This document shows, in pieces, positions 54,837-64,000 of a stretch of DNA of 64,000 bases (the stretch's first letter is position 1; every line of letters begins with the position of its first letter). The stretch comes from Adiantum capillus-veneris (Eukaryota; Streptophyta; Polypodiopsida; Polypodiales; Pteridaceae), in contig CM043949.1 in the NCBI GenBank assembly GCA_014529385.2, positions 150,460,428 to 150,524,427 of the forward strand, read 5' to 3'. The notes beneath the pieces were generated by a model. The model saw only the letters and a list, made by a program, of their open reading frames with translations, was not told the origin of the DNA and did not search any database. A program made the position numbers and the translations under genes.

Positions 54837-56146
54837 ATGGATGATGAGGAGTTTCTTTCTTCTTTGTCATCGCAGCAGAGACAGTGGTACGTGGAGCGTC
54901 ATCGCTCTGGCGCATCATCACGCGTTCCTACTCCATCCGCATCTCCTTCTCTTTCGGAGCATTCGGCGCGCTCCGAAGCTTCGGCGTCGACGAGACGATC
55001 TTCACACTCGTCTAGACACCGGCGCTCTAGTGGTGGCGGTGGCGGTTGTTGTGGGGATTCCGCCACCGATGCCTCCACACCGCCTCGTGTTCGACGAGGC
55101 TCTTTACCCTCCCCTTCTTTGCCCGCCCCCACACCAGCCACAGCATCGCCATCTACGCCAGGTTTTGCACGGCTGACTGTTCCTAGCAGCTACACACCTC
55201 TACCTACTCCGCCAGGAGCCACCCCACTCGACACTCCTCGCTTCGGGGCCCAGACGCCGGTGGAGACACCTGACGTCCGTACCCCCATCGACACGCCGCT
55301 AGAGACCCCTGCCGGGACACCCAGGTTCACGCATCACCGGCTAGAGGGCTTGCCTTACTCCGTCGACTTCAGCGGCGGCATCATCATGGATGATGACGGC
55401 AAGAAGGTGATCTCGCGCATGCGTGGTCTTTGCTCTCAACTGTTTAGACACTACATACTAAACAAATGGAGTGAAGTACCAAGTGATTTAAAAAACAGAG
55501 TCATCAGCACACTTCATGATGAGTTTCCCGTTCCAACACGGGATCAGCGCTTCAATGAAGACCTGATGAAGATTCGAATGCGTGAATACTGCAAACACAA
55601 GCGTTCCGAAGTGCAAAAAGCAATCAAGAATGGGTGGAACAGGCCAGATTGGCTGGCCAAAGAAGATTGGAAGAATGCGAAGAAAGCAGCGCACGAGAAT
55701 CTCAACAAGTGGAAGCAACAAAAGGATGCAGCCAGAGCGCGAGTAGAGGCAGGGAGCTCGCACCACTTGGGGAGCGGTGGATGGGCATCATTTGAGGCCG
55801 ATTTTGTAAGTGTTTTCACATTGCTCTTTATGTTCGATAGTTTAGGGTTTATGAGTTTTTTAATTCTAACATAATGAAATCTTTGTATGTTTTGACAGTG
55901 GTCGATGACAGGACGTGATCCCACACCGTACGAGCGCGAGTACGCAGGCAGGAAGGGCTTAAACGCCCTGATGGACATTCTCAGTTCTCGCGGCGGCATG
56001 GTTAGTATTAGGGTTTACTCTTTTCTATTTTTTGTATTGTTTTATAAATGTCGTTATATATTTATACTTACTGAAAGCTGTCTTATTGTCTTTTTTTGCA
56101 GAATCCGACAGATACGCCGCTTGGATGCGATGAGACGTCTGACTAG
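54837..56146 (+). CDS. TNPA/Transposase_24-like accessory protein
   Basis: Model: exons 54837-55805, 55899-56000 and 56102-56146, all in phase, giving 371 residues. An in-frame extension upstream to 54699 lacks protein character. The amino part (MDDEEFLSSLSSQQRQWY) is followed by Ser-rich sequence, then about ten Thr-Pro dipeptides (residues about 120-180, such as TPIDTPLETPAGTP). The carboxyl half resembles the plant Ptta/En/Spm transposase family (RGLCSQLFRHYILNKWSEVP, NGWNRPDWLAKEDW, REYAGRKGLNALMDIL). In En/Spm the second product binds subterminal repeats and helps transposition; this protein likely does the same with the CGTCGCTA arrays. No stop or shift was seen. Confidence 0.82.
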
Positions 56147-56527
56147 ACGACGTCAATTTAGCCGTAGCTAGATAGCATTAGTTTAGGGTTTCTCATAGCT
56201 TATGTATCATGAGACAGATTTTATACGTCTTTTTGAACCATGTATATTATTACATTTGTCACCGCAGTTCCTTTTGCCAATCAATTCTTTATGCCTATGA
56301 TGTTGTACAATTGTCATTATTACATTTGCCAATCAATTCATTTTGCCTATGATGTGTACAATTGTCAATTTTACGCTTGTCAATTTTGCAAACAATACGT
56401 CTTGTGGGTGACTATTTTGGGTCTATTATCTACCCTTGCACTTTTTTTAAAAAGTGAATCAAGTACAATATGGTTGATGGGTGGCAGGGCATTCAATGCC
56501 CTATCACCAAAAAAAAATTCTCTCGGG

Positions 56528-56691
56528 CGTCGCTATAACCGTCGCTATTTATGGCTCTGTAGCGTCGCTATAGTCTTCTGTGTAAACGTCGCTATGAGCG
56601 TCGCTATATAGCGACGCATTTAGCGACGCCTATAGCGACGCATATAGTGACACTCTCGTAGCGACGCTCGTAGCGACGGTTTTAGCGACGT
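56528..56691. repeat. CACTA 3' subterminal repeat array
   Basis: Eleven copies of CGTCGCTA or TAGCGACG occur in about 165 bases: five in one orientation, then six in the other, so the array is roughly palindromic. One further degenerate copy reads TAGTGACAC. This dense array near the right end is the probable binding platform for the accessory protein. Confidence 0.85.
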
Positions 56692-56760
56692 CGGGGGTTA
56701 TAGAACCCAGTGTATTTTCGTTGCTAACAGCGTCACAAGAGCACACAACCTCTTGTAGTG

Positions 56761-56763
56761 GCA
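56761..56763. repeat. CACTA target duplication, right copy (GCA)
   Basis: GCA follows CCTCTTGTAGTG and matches 49062-49064. Confidence 0.85.
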
Positions 56764-57655
56764 GAGCTGGCTGCAGAGGATTCTCCACCATTTTCTCTCT
56801 TGGACCATTGAATTTCCCTTGACCTTGACCTCTACCAAAAAGCGGGTAGATGCCTCCTCTCTCTCTTTGTGGTTGAGGAAAATCAGGTGCATAGTGCCCC
56901 TCTTCTCCACACTTGTAGAACCTACCTGGCAACGGCCTTGCCCTGCCCCTTGCTCCTCTTGGCTGTCCTCTATCCATGAAACTGAGCCACAACTCCTGCA
57001 TTTTCTCGGATTTATCTTGCACCGTGCGTACCCAATTTTGTGGCACAACAGCTATACCTCGTTTTCCATGATTTTCTTTGTGCGTAGCTTCTCTCGGACT
57101 TTGCGGTTGAGCATGGGCCATTGTCTCGTAGCCTGACACACCTTGCTATATTTTTTTCTTTATCGTTGTGCTCTTCGATGGGGCAATCGCTACCGCACCA
57201 TTGTAATTCTCTGGGCTTTCAAAGTCGATCTTTTCTCTCACTTTGGGGTGTAGACACGCCATGAACTTATCTAGCTTGAAGTAGTCTCCATTAGCCAATT
57301 GCATGGCCGTCACTAATTCTGCCCAACACTCTTCAAAATGACCCCAAAAACCAATTGAATTCTTCACTTACATCTTGCTTAAGTGCCTTCAGCTTCACAT
57401 CCATCTCGATTGGGGACGCCTCCTTGCTAAAGTCGTGAAGAAACCTCGCTCGTAGAGCCGGCCATGCCTGCCTCGGCTCGCCTTCCAACGCCTTATACCA
57501 TGCTTTAGCTTTACCACGCATCACCAAAGGAAAGTCTGCATCTTGCTATCCTCGTTCGGCATACGCAACGATAGCATATATAGCTCAAAATCTGACATCC
57601 ACTCATCAGAACCTTCTTCGCCTGTGAAAATCCGCCCATAGCTTCTAGCTGCCAT
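56764..57655 (-). pseudogene. Element E gag, broken
   Basis: Reading down from ATG at 57655 (MAARSYGRIFTGEEGSDEW): the frame shifts near 57525 to MVMRGKAKAWYKALEGEP, again near 57360 to FWGHFEECWAELVTAM, and stops near 57146 before a last piece with RFYKCGEEGHYAPDF (about 56910). That motif is a zinc knuckle whose first and last cysteines have become phenylalanine. The gag is therefore both frameshifted and without a complete knuckle. It ends at the CACTA insertion. Confidence 0.75.
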
Positions 57656-57711
57656 GACTTCCAATGCAAAAAACTGCTTCTTTTTTATTAACTGGGAACA
57701 ATCAGTGGGCT

Positions 57712-57728
57712 CCTTCGTGGGGGCACCA
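57712..57728 (-). promoter_or_regulatory. Element E primer binding site
   Basis: The minus strand reads TGGTGCCCCCACGAAGG, with the same 12-base core as A, B and D. It lies five bases after the inferred LTR end. Confidence 0.7.
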
Positions 57729-57733
57729 GAAGA

Positions 57734-58685
57734 TGGAGAGGGGGAATGGGGGAAAATGCCCGGCACAAACAAAAGGACCTCTCTATAGCTCAGGGTATTC
57801 ACAGCACCCGTATCCTCGCAGAGAACACCTTTAAAAAAACACTTCTCACTAGCAGACCACTGTTTGCTTAACTCTTACAGCTCACACACTCCACAAATCC
57901 ACGACACAACGCACGCATGTTGTCACGGTCTCTCTCCACCCTTATACACGCTCACAGCCACTCAATCTCACTCTCTCACACCAAACATCGTCGGTCCGGG
58001 GGGGGCACACACATCCGCATTGCCGGCACCGAGGGAAAACATAAAAGCAGAAAAAAGAGAAAGGGGGAAGGGGAAACAACAACAAGAGGGGGCAACAATG
58101 GCTTGATTGCATTTCAAAAGGCATGTACATAGGCTTTCACTGCCATCACTATGGCCATTTTCAAGAAAAAATACAAAGGGGTTAGTTTGTTAGAGAACTC
58201 CACTTTGCACACTTCAAACGGCACAAAAAAAGCCCCTAATTTGATTAAAATTTGATCTTTATAGGGGGGCTTTTAATTTTGGAATTTACACTTTAATGGG
58301 TCCATTTGGCACCTTGATTTGGCATCTTTTGGAAGGGGGAAACCGCTTTACTTTTTCCCTCTACTCTCTCTTTCTATCTTTGCACTTGGGGGGAGTATTA
58401 GCGAGGTTGCTATTGCCCCTAGGCATTTTTATTTTTATTTTTTCCTCATTATTTCTACCCCTTCGGGGCTAAAAAAACTTTGCACTAGCCTTTTGGCCAT
58501 TTATGTCCGGCTCCCACTTACCTCTTCTCTCTTCTTTTCTCTTTCCTCTTTCTCCCTTATGGTCCTGGCCATCCCTCTTTTTCTTTGCTCTCGCTCCACC
58601 ATCCAACTACCCTCGTTTGAACACATGGCAGCCTCCTCCTTTGCACTCGACCCGGTTTGGGCGCCCTTTGATCACCTCTCTCCTA

Positions 58686-58750
<65 letters not shown>

Positions 58751-58890
58751 CACTTTGGTCCTAACCTTGCCTTTTTCCTTGGCTTGCTTGGCCTTTGATT
58801 TTGCTTTGTACACCGGAATATTTTGCTCGATATCAAAAGTCATATTGATATCTGAATCCATGGCGACATAGTGCAGTGACAGGCAAGAAA
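57734..58890 (-). repeat. Element E 5' LTR, right edge uncertain
   Basis: The LTR should start (on the plus strand) at TGGAGAGGGG, directly outside the PBS. The region is CT-rich and includes a (CT)n tract at 58689-58748. Because the 3' LTR is lost, the right end near 58890 is a guess. Confidence 0.45.
58689..58748. repeat. (CT)n microsatellite
   Basis: About 60 bases of CT with one TT interruption. Confidence 0.9.
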
Positions 58891-58899
58891 AATACATGA

Positions 58900-59689
58900 T
58901 ATCAACAATATGTTCCGTAGACGTAGGATGTATGGAAACCGGTAAATATCGATATAGAATCCCGTTGATACTGGTAATTAGCCTTGCTAATTTTGTTCGT
59001 GCTCCAATTGCCGTTGAGGATGTAATCTTGCTTCAGGTTCCAAGAAAACAATCCGATCGTGTAGGTGTGTTTTCCTTGAGCACCGTACTGCACTGGTCTT
59101 TGTATTTTGGATAACTTGCCTATGACTTGAATGAAGTTACGAAAAAATAATATGCAGTATATGCAGTAGAAATAGCAACTTGCCCTTTGTATTTCCCGGC
59201 CTTGCCCTTGCTTGCGCCCTGTCGGTATGCCTAGCTTCGCTTGAAGCTTCACAAGAGGGAGGGGGGGTACCCTGCTGTGGGTACCATCCCTTGTTTATGA
59301 GAAACTTTAGGGTGCCCACTAGCCCAAAGGGTTGGGAGCCCACTGGGTGTGAAAAAAAAAGCCAAACACTGGCAATGGCAAGCTCGGAGGCAGTGAGAGG
59401 CAAGCAAAGCCCACCCTGCCGTGAGTGTTGATCGAAATCCGCTGCCACAGGCACGTGAAATTCTCAGGATGCCCACACGATGCCGTCAAGCCCAGGAGGA
59501 GGCAATTTGGTACAGGTCCCGTGTCGGCCCGTTCTCCTCGCAAGCAGGGTTGCCCACCCAGTCCTCCTTGTCGTCCTCTTCACAGGGGGTGCGCTCCACG
59601 GTGCTCTTGACCGCGACATGCAAAAAACATGCAAAGCTTTGTGTGGCTCTATAACACCACGCCTGTCCCTTCCCAAAAATAGGAACCTT
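58900..59689. other. No clear gene; possibly internal part of a small LTR element
   Basis: No reading frame with recognised motifs was seen on either strand. If the LTR at 59704-59848 is real, this stretch may be its non-coding interior or older flank. Confidence 0.3.
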
Positions 59690-59848
59690 GCTCTTGATAC
59701 CAATGTTAGACAAGGGAAACTAGAACTTAGGAGTCCACCACCCACTATATAGCATGGCTCCTAGCCCTTTGCCCTAGTTGGACTCCCTTTTCACACTGCC
59801 TAGCCCGGCCTTGCCCTTGTCTAGTCCGGCCTTGCCGTTGTCCTGACA
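59690..59848 (-). repeat. Copia-type PBS plus short LTR remnant
   Basis: The minus strand reads TGGTATCAAGAGC (59702-59690), close to the initiator-Met tRNA site of copia elements. Just outside it, TGTTAGACAAGGG at 59704 and GTTGTCCTGACA ending at 59848 could be LTR ends (TG...CA, 145 bp). Such a short LTR suggests a TRIM-like element. The partner LTR was not found. Confidence 0.4.
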
Positions 59849-60300
59849 CTAGCTATCATTCCAATGACAACCCGCCGACCTTCAAAATATGACTACGCTT
59901 TCCTGATTTGTGCAGATGGCAGAATAACAGTGGGCTTACCTCTTGCATCTAGTTGATGCATTTAATTCCTTGATTCGTAGAACCTCCACAACCTCCCTGT
60001 TGATCACTCTGGGTAGGACCAGTCGGAAATCCAGCGAGAGACTCTTGATGGTATTCATTGGATCCGTTGTTGGGAAGTCTAAGATGGGTGGTTGCTTGGA
60101 GAAAAAGCCTGCTCCGTATCGAAGAGCCATGGCTCCCTCTATGCGAGCGATGACTTCTTCTAGGAGCGCCTGCAGTGCGTCTTGAAAGAGGTCTTCGGGG
60201 CTTCGTTGTAGGAACTACAAGGGGGAAGGTCCAATGTTTCCCACGGGGAAGTTATTCTGGACTAACTATGAGTGGTGAGAAGGAAAACTTGAATGCCAGG
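59849..60300 (-). mobile_element. LINE 5' end and ORF1 start, copy 3
   Basis: This matches 37160-37625 and 3750-4205, covering the ORF1 amino-terminal region (ALRYGAGFFSKQPPILDF on the minus strand) and part of the 5' untranslated region. DUF4283 and the zinc knuckle are absent because the copy ends at 59849. The left edge touches the putative TRIM LTR. Confidence 0.55.
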
Positions 60301-60385
60301 GGTTAGGGGGACATTAGGGAATTTCGGAGATCATTTGGAGGGCCTTCTAAGAAAATGTATTTTTTGCACTCTCTCTCTAGAAAAA

Positions 60386-63349
60386 ATGGCAAATAATAGA
60401 GCTGGGTCTTTCATAGTAAAATTTCAAAAAGTGTACTTTAAGTATATTCCTTACTCTTCTGAACATTCGTTCGTAGTGATTGAGGGATAATCCTCTTTTC
60501 AGTTGCATTGAATGAGGTGGGAATGAGGCTAACATGGAGGGACGAAGGCACAGCCGCTATTCACTTTCCATTAAACCTGCACATTTGGCTAATGGCGCAC
60601 TCCTCAAATGGCACAAATGTTACCCAGAAACAAGACAAATATCACCTTCACATTGATTTGGACAATGAGTACCAACCATTGATTAAGCGTAGTAAAACAA
60701 ACACACATATACGTCCGGCTTCCATAGACACGCTCAGAGCTCAGGGAGCTAAACACATAGATATCTGGACGAGAGGCTCTCTCTACCCTAAGAATCCAAT
60801 GACTAATGCGTCTCCACTGTTTGTCAATCCTACAAGCTTATTGACCTTTGCTGGTGATGGAGAAAAGGGCCTTCTGGGTTATTGTAAATCTCTTACAAGA
60901 GAAGCTGAAACTTACAAGGGCATTCTCCAAGCTCAACAATGTGAGATTGTTCGCCTTTCACATTTACATTCTACAGATCAGGTTACCATTTTGCAACACA
61001 AAACAGAGGTACAAGAACTGAAAGGAAAGGTGCGAAGTTGTCAAATGAAGGACACCATCTTGGGTGGTCGTATCCGAAAGAAGAAATTGTGCAATCTTGA
61101 AACATTGTAGGTTGCATCCGGAGGTCTCAAGAAAAGAATCCGAGCATTAAGGTGATGCTTCTTGGTTGGCAACATTGTCTTAGTTAAGTAATCTTTTTGT
61201 TTTTTCTTGTTATGCATTGTTTTCATGTGCCTAAATAGTGTTAGTGAAGCAAATTTTCTGTTATTTACTTATGCATTGTCTTTATGTAGAGATTCAATCT
61301 ATCCTGACAAGGAAACCATTGACCCCAAAGACAATATAGGAAAGAGATTGAAGCCACTTATAAGTAGAAGCCTGGCAGCAGATATAGTACATGACAAGAA
61401 GTTTAAGGTCCTACAACGAAATGTAGTGGACCGCTTTATTTTAGAGAACTCAGTGCTTGCAAAAGAGATACAAGGCACACTTGATTCACTTGGTGTAAGA
61501 AAAAGAGGATATTCGGCTATCCAAAAGTCTGTCTCATCCATCTTTGTTAAGAAGGGTATAAAATCCAAACTTCTACCATCAGCCTCAAGTGTTTGGAAAG
61601 AGAGGCTTCAGCTTAACGAGGCACAAGGAGACTATCTTGGACAACCCTTTCATATTAAAGCAACTTACAGTGGCCATGGAGCAAACATGGCATATGATGA
61701 GTTCAATAATATTTTTATGGACCTGCAGATGTTACAGAAGAGAATGGTGGAGTTTTACAACATCACATTTTAAGAGTCACGAGGGGTATTACATTTTGTG
61801 TTAAAACTGGATGAGTGTGAGCTTGTTAAAGAGAAAAAGCTAGAGCGTTTTACTATTACTTTAATGAATAGAGCCCTCTCAAAGTGTCCAAGTGATGATC
61901 CTTTGTATTTTAGTGTTCAATCAGAATCTAATATATGGTGGCTTGGTGCGTTTGAGGTAAGCGATATTTTCAGGTAAGCTCAAATGTTCACATCTACTTA
62001 AGTCTCATTTATTTTGTTTTGCAGGTAAAGAAAGAAGATCATGAGATTCTATATTGGGTGTTCCATCGAACTAATATTCCTGAGGTGATTGATCGACAGA
62101 CTAACCAGGGAGAAGTACTACGTCTAGATGGAAGGGGAGACTTTCAAGTTGAGTGGCATCTTGCAGGTGACCTCAAAACATTAAAGTGCATGTAAAATTG
62201 TGGAATGGGTGCAATGGCAAAGTCGCCGTTTTTGTTCTGCATGGAGCCTGCAAAGGTCATGGACCCAAAGTGGTGGAGAAAAGCTCCAACACATCACATT
62301 CAGGATCCTGCTTTTCGACCGGTTTTGAAAATATCACTTGTGAATGTCCACATATCTACAATGCATACCCTTTGTAGAATTGTGGAGAAATTGGTCTACT
62401 TATATATCGGGTTTGCTTGGAAGATTAAGAACTCAGCAGAGCGACAAGTAGCCCTGCAGTGCTTAGAATTGGTACTATCGGATATGGGGCTTCATGGTGG
62501 CAATGTGAAAATCCAGCGGGATGAAAAGAGATCAACTGCTGAGAAGGATGTCCCATGCAAACCATCCATCGATGGGGTGAAGGCACAGAGGTTTTTATCT
62601 AAACCCCAAGGTACAAGAGATCCGAAGCTAACAAAACATGGAAAAATATATAACACATCTTATGTTAGCAAGGTAGAGTATCAGAGCTGGAAAAAGCTAT
62701 ATATTGCAGTCAAAGACCAAGAACCAACTACTCGTAACGCGAAGGCTGAGGTTTGGCGATCAATAGACATCCTATTTTTGATGTGCGACAAAGATGACTG
62801 GTCACAAGGTGATATGAACAAGTTTAAGGAGAATCTCAACCTTCTCAAAAAATCATTCAAGATAGCATGGACAGACACCCAGATTACTCACTACATGGTA
62901 TTATCGTGTATTTGATTCTCTTTTATGTGCAACTATGTGAGTGTAAAACATTCTAACTAATCTGTTTTCATATCCAGCACATCATCTTCAATCATTTACC
63001 ATATTTTATACAAAAGTATGGGAACCCGGCAATATGGAATACCCAAGGGATGGAAAAGTCTCATTACATGGCGAGAAATGCTTATTTCAGGCACACACGA
63101 CATGGTGGCTCTCGAATCAAGGCTAACAGTTTGAGAGAACTATTTGAATGGTTCTATCGTAGAATCATTCATAGAATGCGGGCAAAAGAAGTCTTGGCAA
63201 ATTCAGCAACAGCACAAGCCATCAGACATTTACAACAACAAAAAGTTAAAAGATCAATGGCATACAACAACTCCGGAGCTCGTGAAAGTCAACGAAGGTG
63301 GAGAGAGACAATGGTGTATGTGAACCCCAAGTGGAGAAAGATACTCTGA
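60386..63349 (+). pseudogene. Unknown multi-exon gene family (copy 2, longest)
   Basis: The inferred exons are 60508-61151, 61290-61956, 62025-62897 and 62978-63349. Introns are GT...AG and frames join cleanly across all three, which supports the model. An upstream open stretch at 60386-60490 (MANNRAGSFIVKFQ) may be a further exon. Stops lie at 61108-61110, 61771-61773 and 62193-62195. Single-base losses near 61070-61115 also separate it from copy 1. Without these the protein exceeds 800 residues. Exon 3 has FLFCMEPAKVMDPKWW and a basic linker. Exon 4 has HIIFNHLPYFIQKYGN, TQGMEKSHYMARN and RHTRHGGSR. No family is recognised. Multiple copies suggest a transposon-related gene. Confidence 0.6.
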
Positions 63350-63412
63350 GTGGATGACATTGTACAAAATTTATGTAATACATGATCTTATACAATTGCT
63401 ACTTGAAGTGTA

Positions 63413-63866
63413 TCAAGATTTTGAAGGTTCAATTTTGTTTTTTGGCACGTCACCCTTGTAACGAATCATGAGATGTTTGCCATACTCTAAAAGTTCATCT
63501 GGGTTTTGTATACCAAGAGCTAGTGCCATTGCTGTGTAGGCGTAGTAATACGCTGCCTGACCACCTGTATAGCCCGGGCAGTAACCAAAACAATCTCTAG
63601 CAAACACTTTGTCCACAAGAATGACTTTATCTGCACTTTTGGGCAGCACGGGTCCACCCAAGAAGCGTGATAGTGTCTTGAATGTGTAAGTTTCTATTGA
63701 ACCCTCTTGTGACATGGAATTGTGAAAAACTACTATCGGCGACTCGCAAATCTTTGAAAGGTACTGCGCTAGGGACGCATCCCTTCCACGATACTCTCGA
63801 GTCCACCGCCGAAGGAAGTCATCCTTGTCAGCAATCCAAGACTGCACATATCATGTCAGAGTAAGT

Positions 63867-63927
<61 letters not shown>

Positions 63928-64000
63928 TTACCATGAAGCTCTCATCCTGCAGAAAGAGGTTTTCCTGCCACAGGTCTATAGATGTAGTTGACCCCTGACC
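63413..64000 (-). CDS. Unidentified gene, partial, convergent with the unknown family
   Basis: Minus-strand exons are 64000-63932 (continuing outside the window) and 63841-63413, in phase across a 90-bp GT...AG intron made largely of (GA)n. The visible 166 residues have no stop and include LWQENLFLQDESF, DDFLRRWTREYRGRD, SPIVVFHNSMSQEGS, RFLGGPVLPKS and CFGYCPGYTGGQAAYYYAY. No known domain is recognised. It ends 63 bases from the end of the neighbouring gene, tail to tail. It may be a second gene of the same mobile unit or a host gene. Confidence 0.5.
63870..63927. repeat. (GA)n microsatellite inside an intron
   Basis: About 58 bases of GA with one GC interruption, filling most of the 63842-63931 intron. 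Confidence 0.9.

Larger units (their letters stand above)
49065..56760 (+). mobile_element. CACTA (En/Spm-like) DNA transposon, complete ends, 7,696 bp
   Basis: The ends are a perfect 12-base inverted pair, CACTACAAGAGG (49065-49076) and CCTCTTGTAGTG (56749-56760), with GCA on both sides. Inside are subterminal CGTCGCTA repeats, a decayed HMA gene fragment (50125-50490), a TNP2-like transposase gene (51224-54564) and a TNPA-like gene (54837-56146), both on the plus strand. It splits gypsy element E between gag and protease. The second gene looks intact; the transposase gene carries a frameshift or deletion, so the element may depend on others to move. Confidence 0.93.
46677..58890 (-). mobile_element. 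Ty3/gypsy element E, 3'-truncated and split by the CACTA transposon
   Basis: Element E reads on the minus strand: 5' LTR from about 58890 to 57734, PBS at 57728, gag 57655-56764, CACTA insertion 56760-49065, protease-RT-RNase H 49061-46677. The end of RNase H, integrase and 3' LTR are missing at the copia junction. The right LTR edge is a rough estimate because no second LTR remains. Confidence 0.7.

Noticed and set aside
56528-56691. Regular short repeats resembling a CRISPR array.
   Set aside because: Units are 8-9 bases in both orientations with variable short gaps, at the end of a CACTA transposon in plant DNA; they are subterminal binding repeats.
59180-59752. Several overlapping frames on both strands near the copia-type PBS.
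   Set aside because: None has recognised motifs, and all overlap one another in GC-richer sequence; they look like chance frames.

Overview
The window is nuclear DNA of a land plant. It is intron-bearing and AT-rich, with many (GA)n/(CA)n/(TA)n microsatellites, and nearly all of it is transposable elements in several insertion layers. No tRNA, rRNA, CRISPR or bacterial operon was seen. The species cannot be named; a large repeat-rich genome, possibly a non-seed plant, is only a guess.

Region 1 (1-35705) is a nest of Ty3/gypsy elements of the dual-RNase-H (Tat/Ogre-like) type. An old LTR of family B (about 4898-6264 plus 33921-35235) was split by element A (6265-33916, minus strand, ACGT on both sides). 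Element A is itself interrupted twice. One interruption is a solo family-B LTR (29294-31870, ATAG on both sides). The other is a block (10937-26860) holding element B (minus strand) and element D (plus strand, sitting in B's 5' LTR). A 481-bp stretch of A is present on both sides of that block. A, B, D and a fourth element E share the same primer-binding-site core. A, B and D also carry a small conserved reading frame before gag, and D has three more. The left edge holds another family-B LTR (1-2210), a fragment of an unknown multi-exon gene family (2231-3195) and a LINE ORF1 fragment.

Region 2 (35706-43990) holds an uncharacterised acidic reading frame, a second LINE ORF1 fragment and the only likely host gene that looks intact. 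That gene is a two-exon, 94-residue secreted peptide with eight cysteines (38327-38741). A roughly 610-bp tandem duplication, a putative copia-type LTR and sequence in which no gene was seen follow.

Region 3 (44005-58890) has a 5'-truncated Ty1/copia element whose 3' LTR abuts gypsy element E (minus strand). E is split by a 7,696-bp CACTA (En/Spm-like) DNA transposon, 49065-56760. Its ends are CACTACAAGAGG/CCTCTTGTAGTG, its target duplication is GCA, and it has subterminal CGTCGCTA repeats, a TNP2-like transposase gene and a TNPA/Transposase_24-like gene. It also carries a decayed, apparently captured heavy-metal-associated (HMA/HIPP-like) gene fragment.

Region 4 (58900-64000) has a small copia-type LTR plus PBS remnant, a third LINE 5' fragment, the longest copy of the unknown multi-exon family (60386-63349) and a convergent, unidentified gene that runs off the window (63413-64000).

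Most element genes carry stops or frameshifts. The window is therefore mainly a record of insertions, with the unknown multi-exon family, the conserved pre-gag frames and the captured HMA piece as its least ordinary contents.
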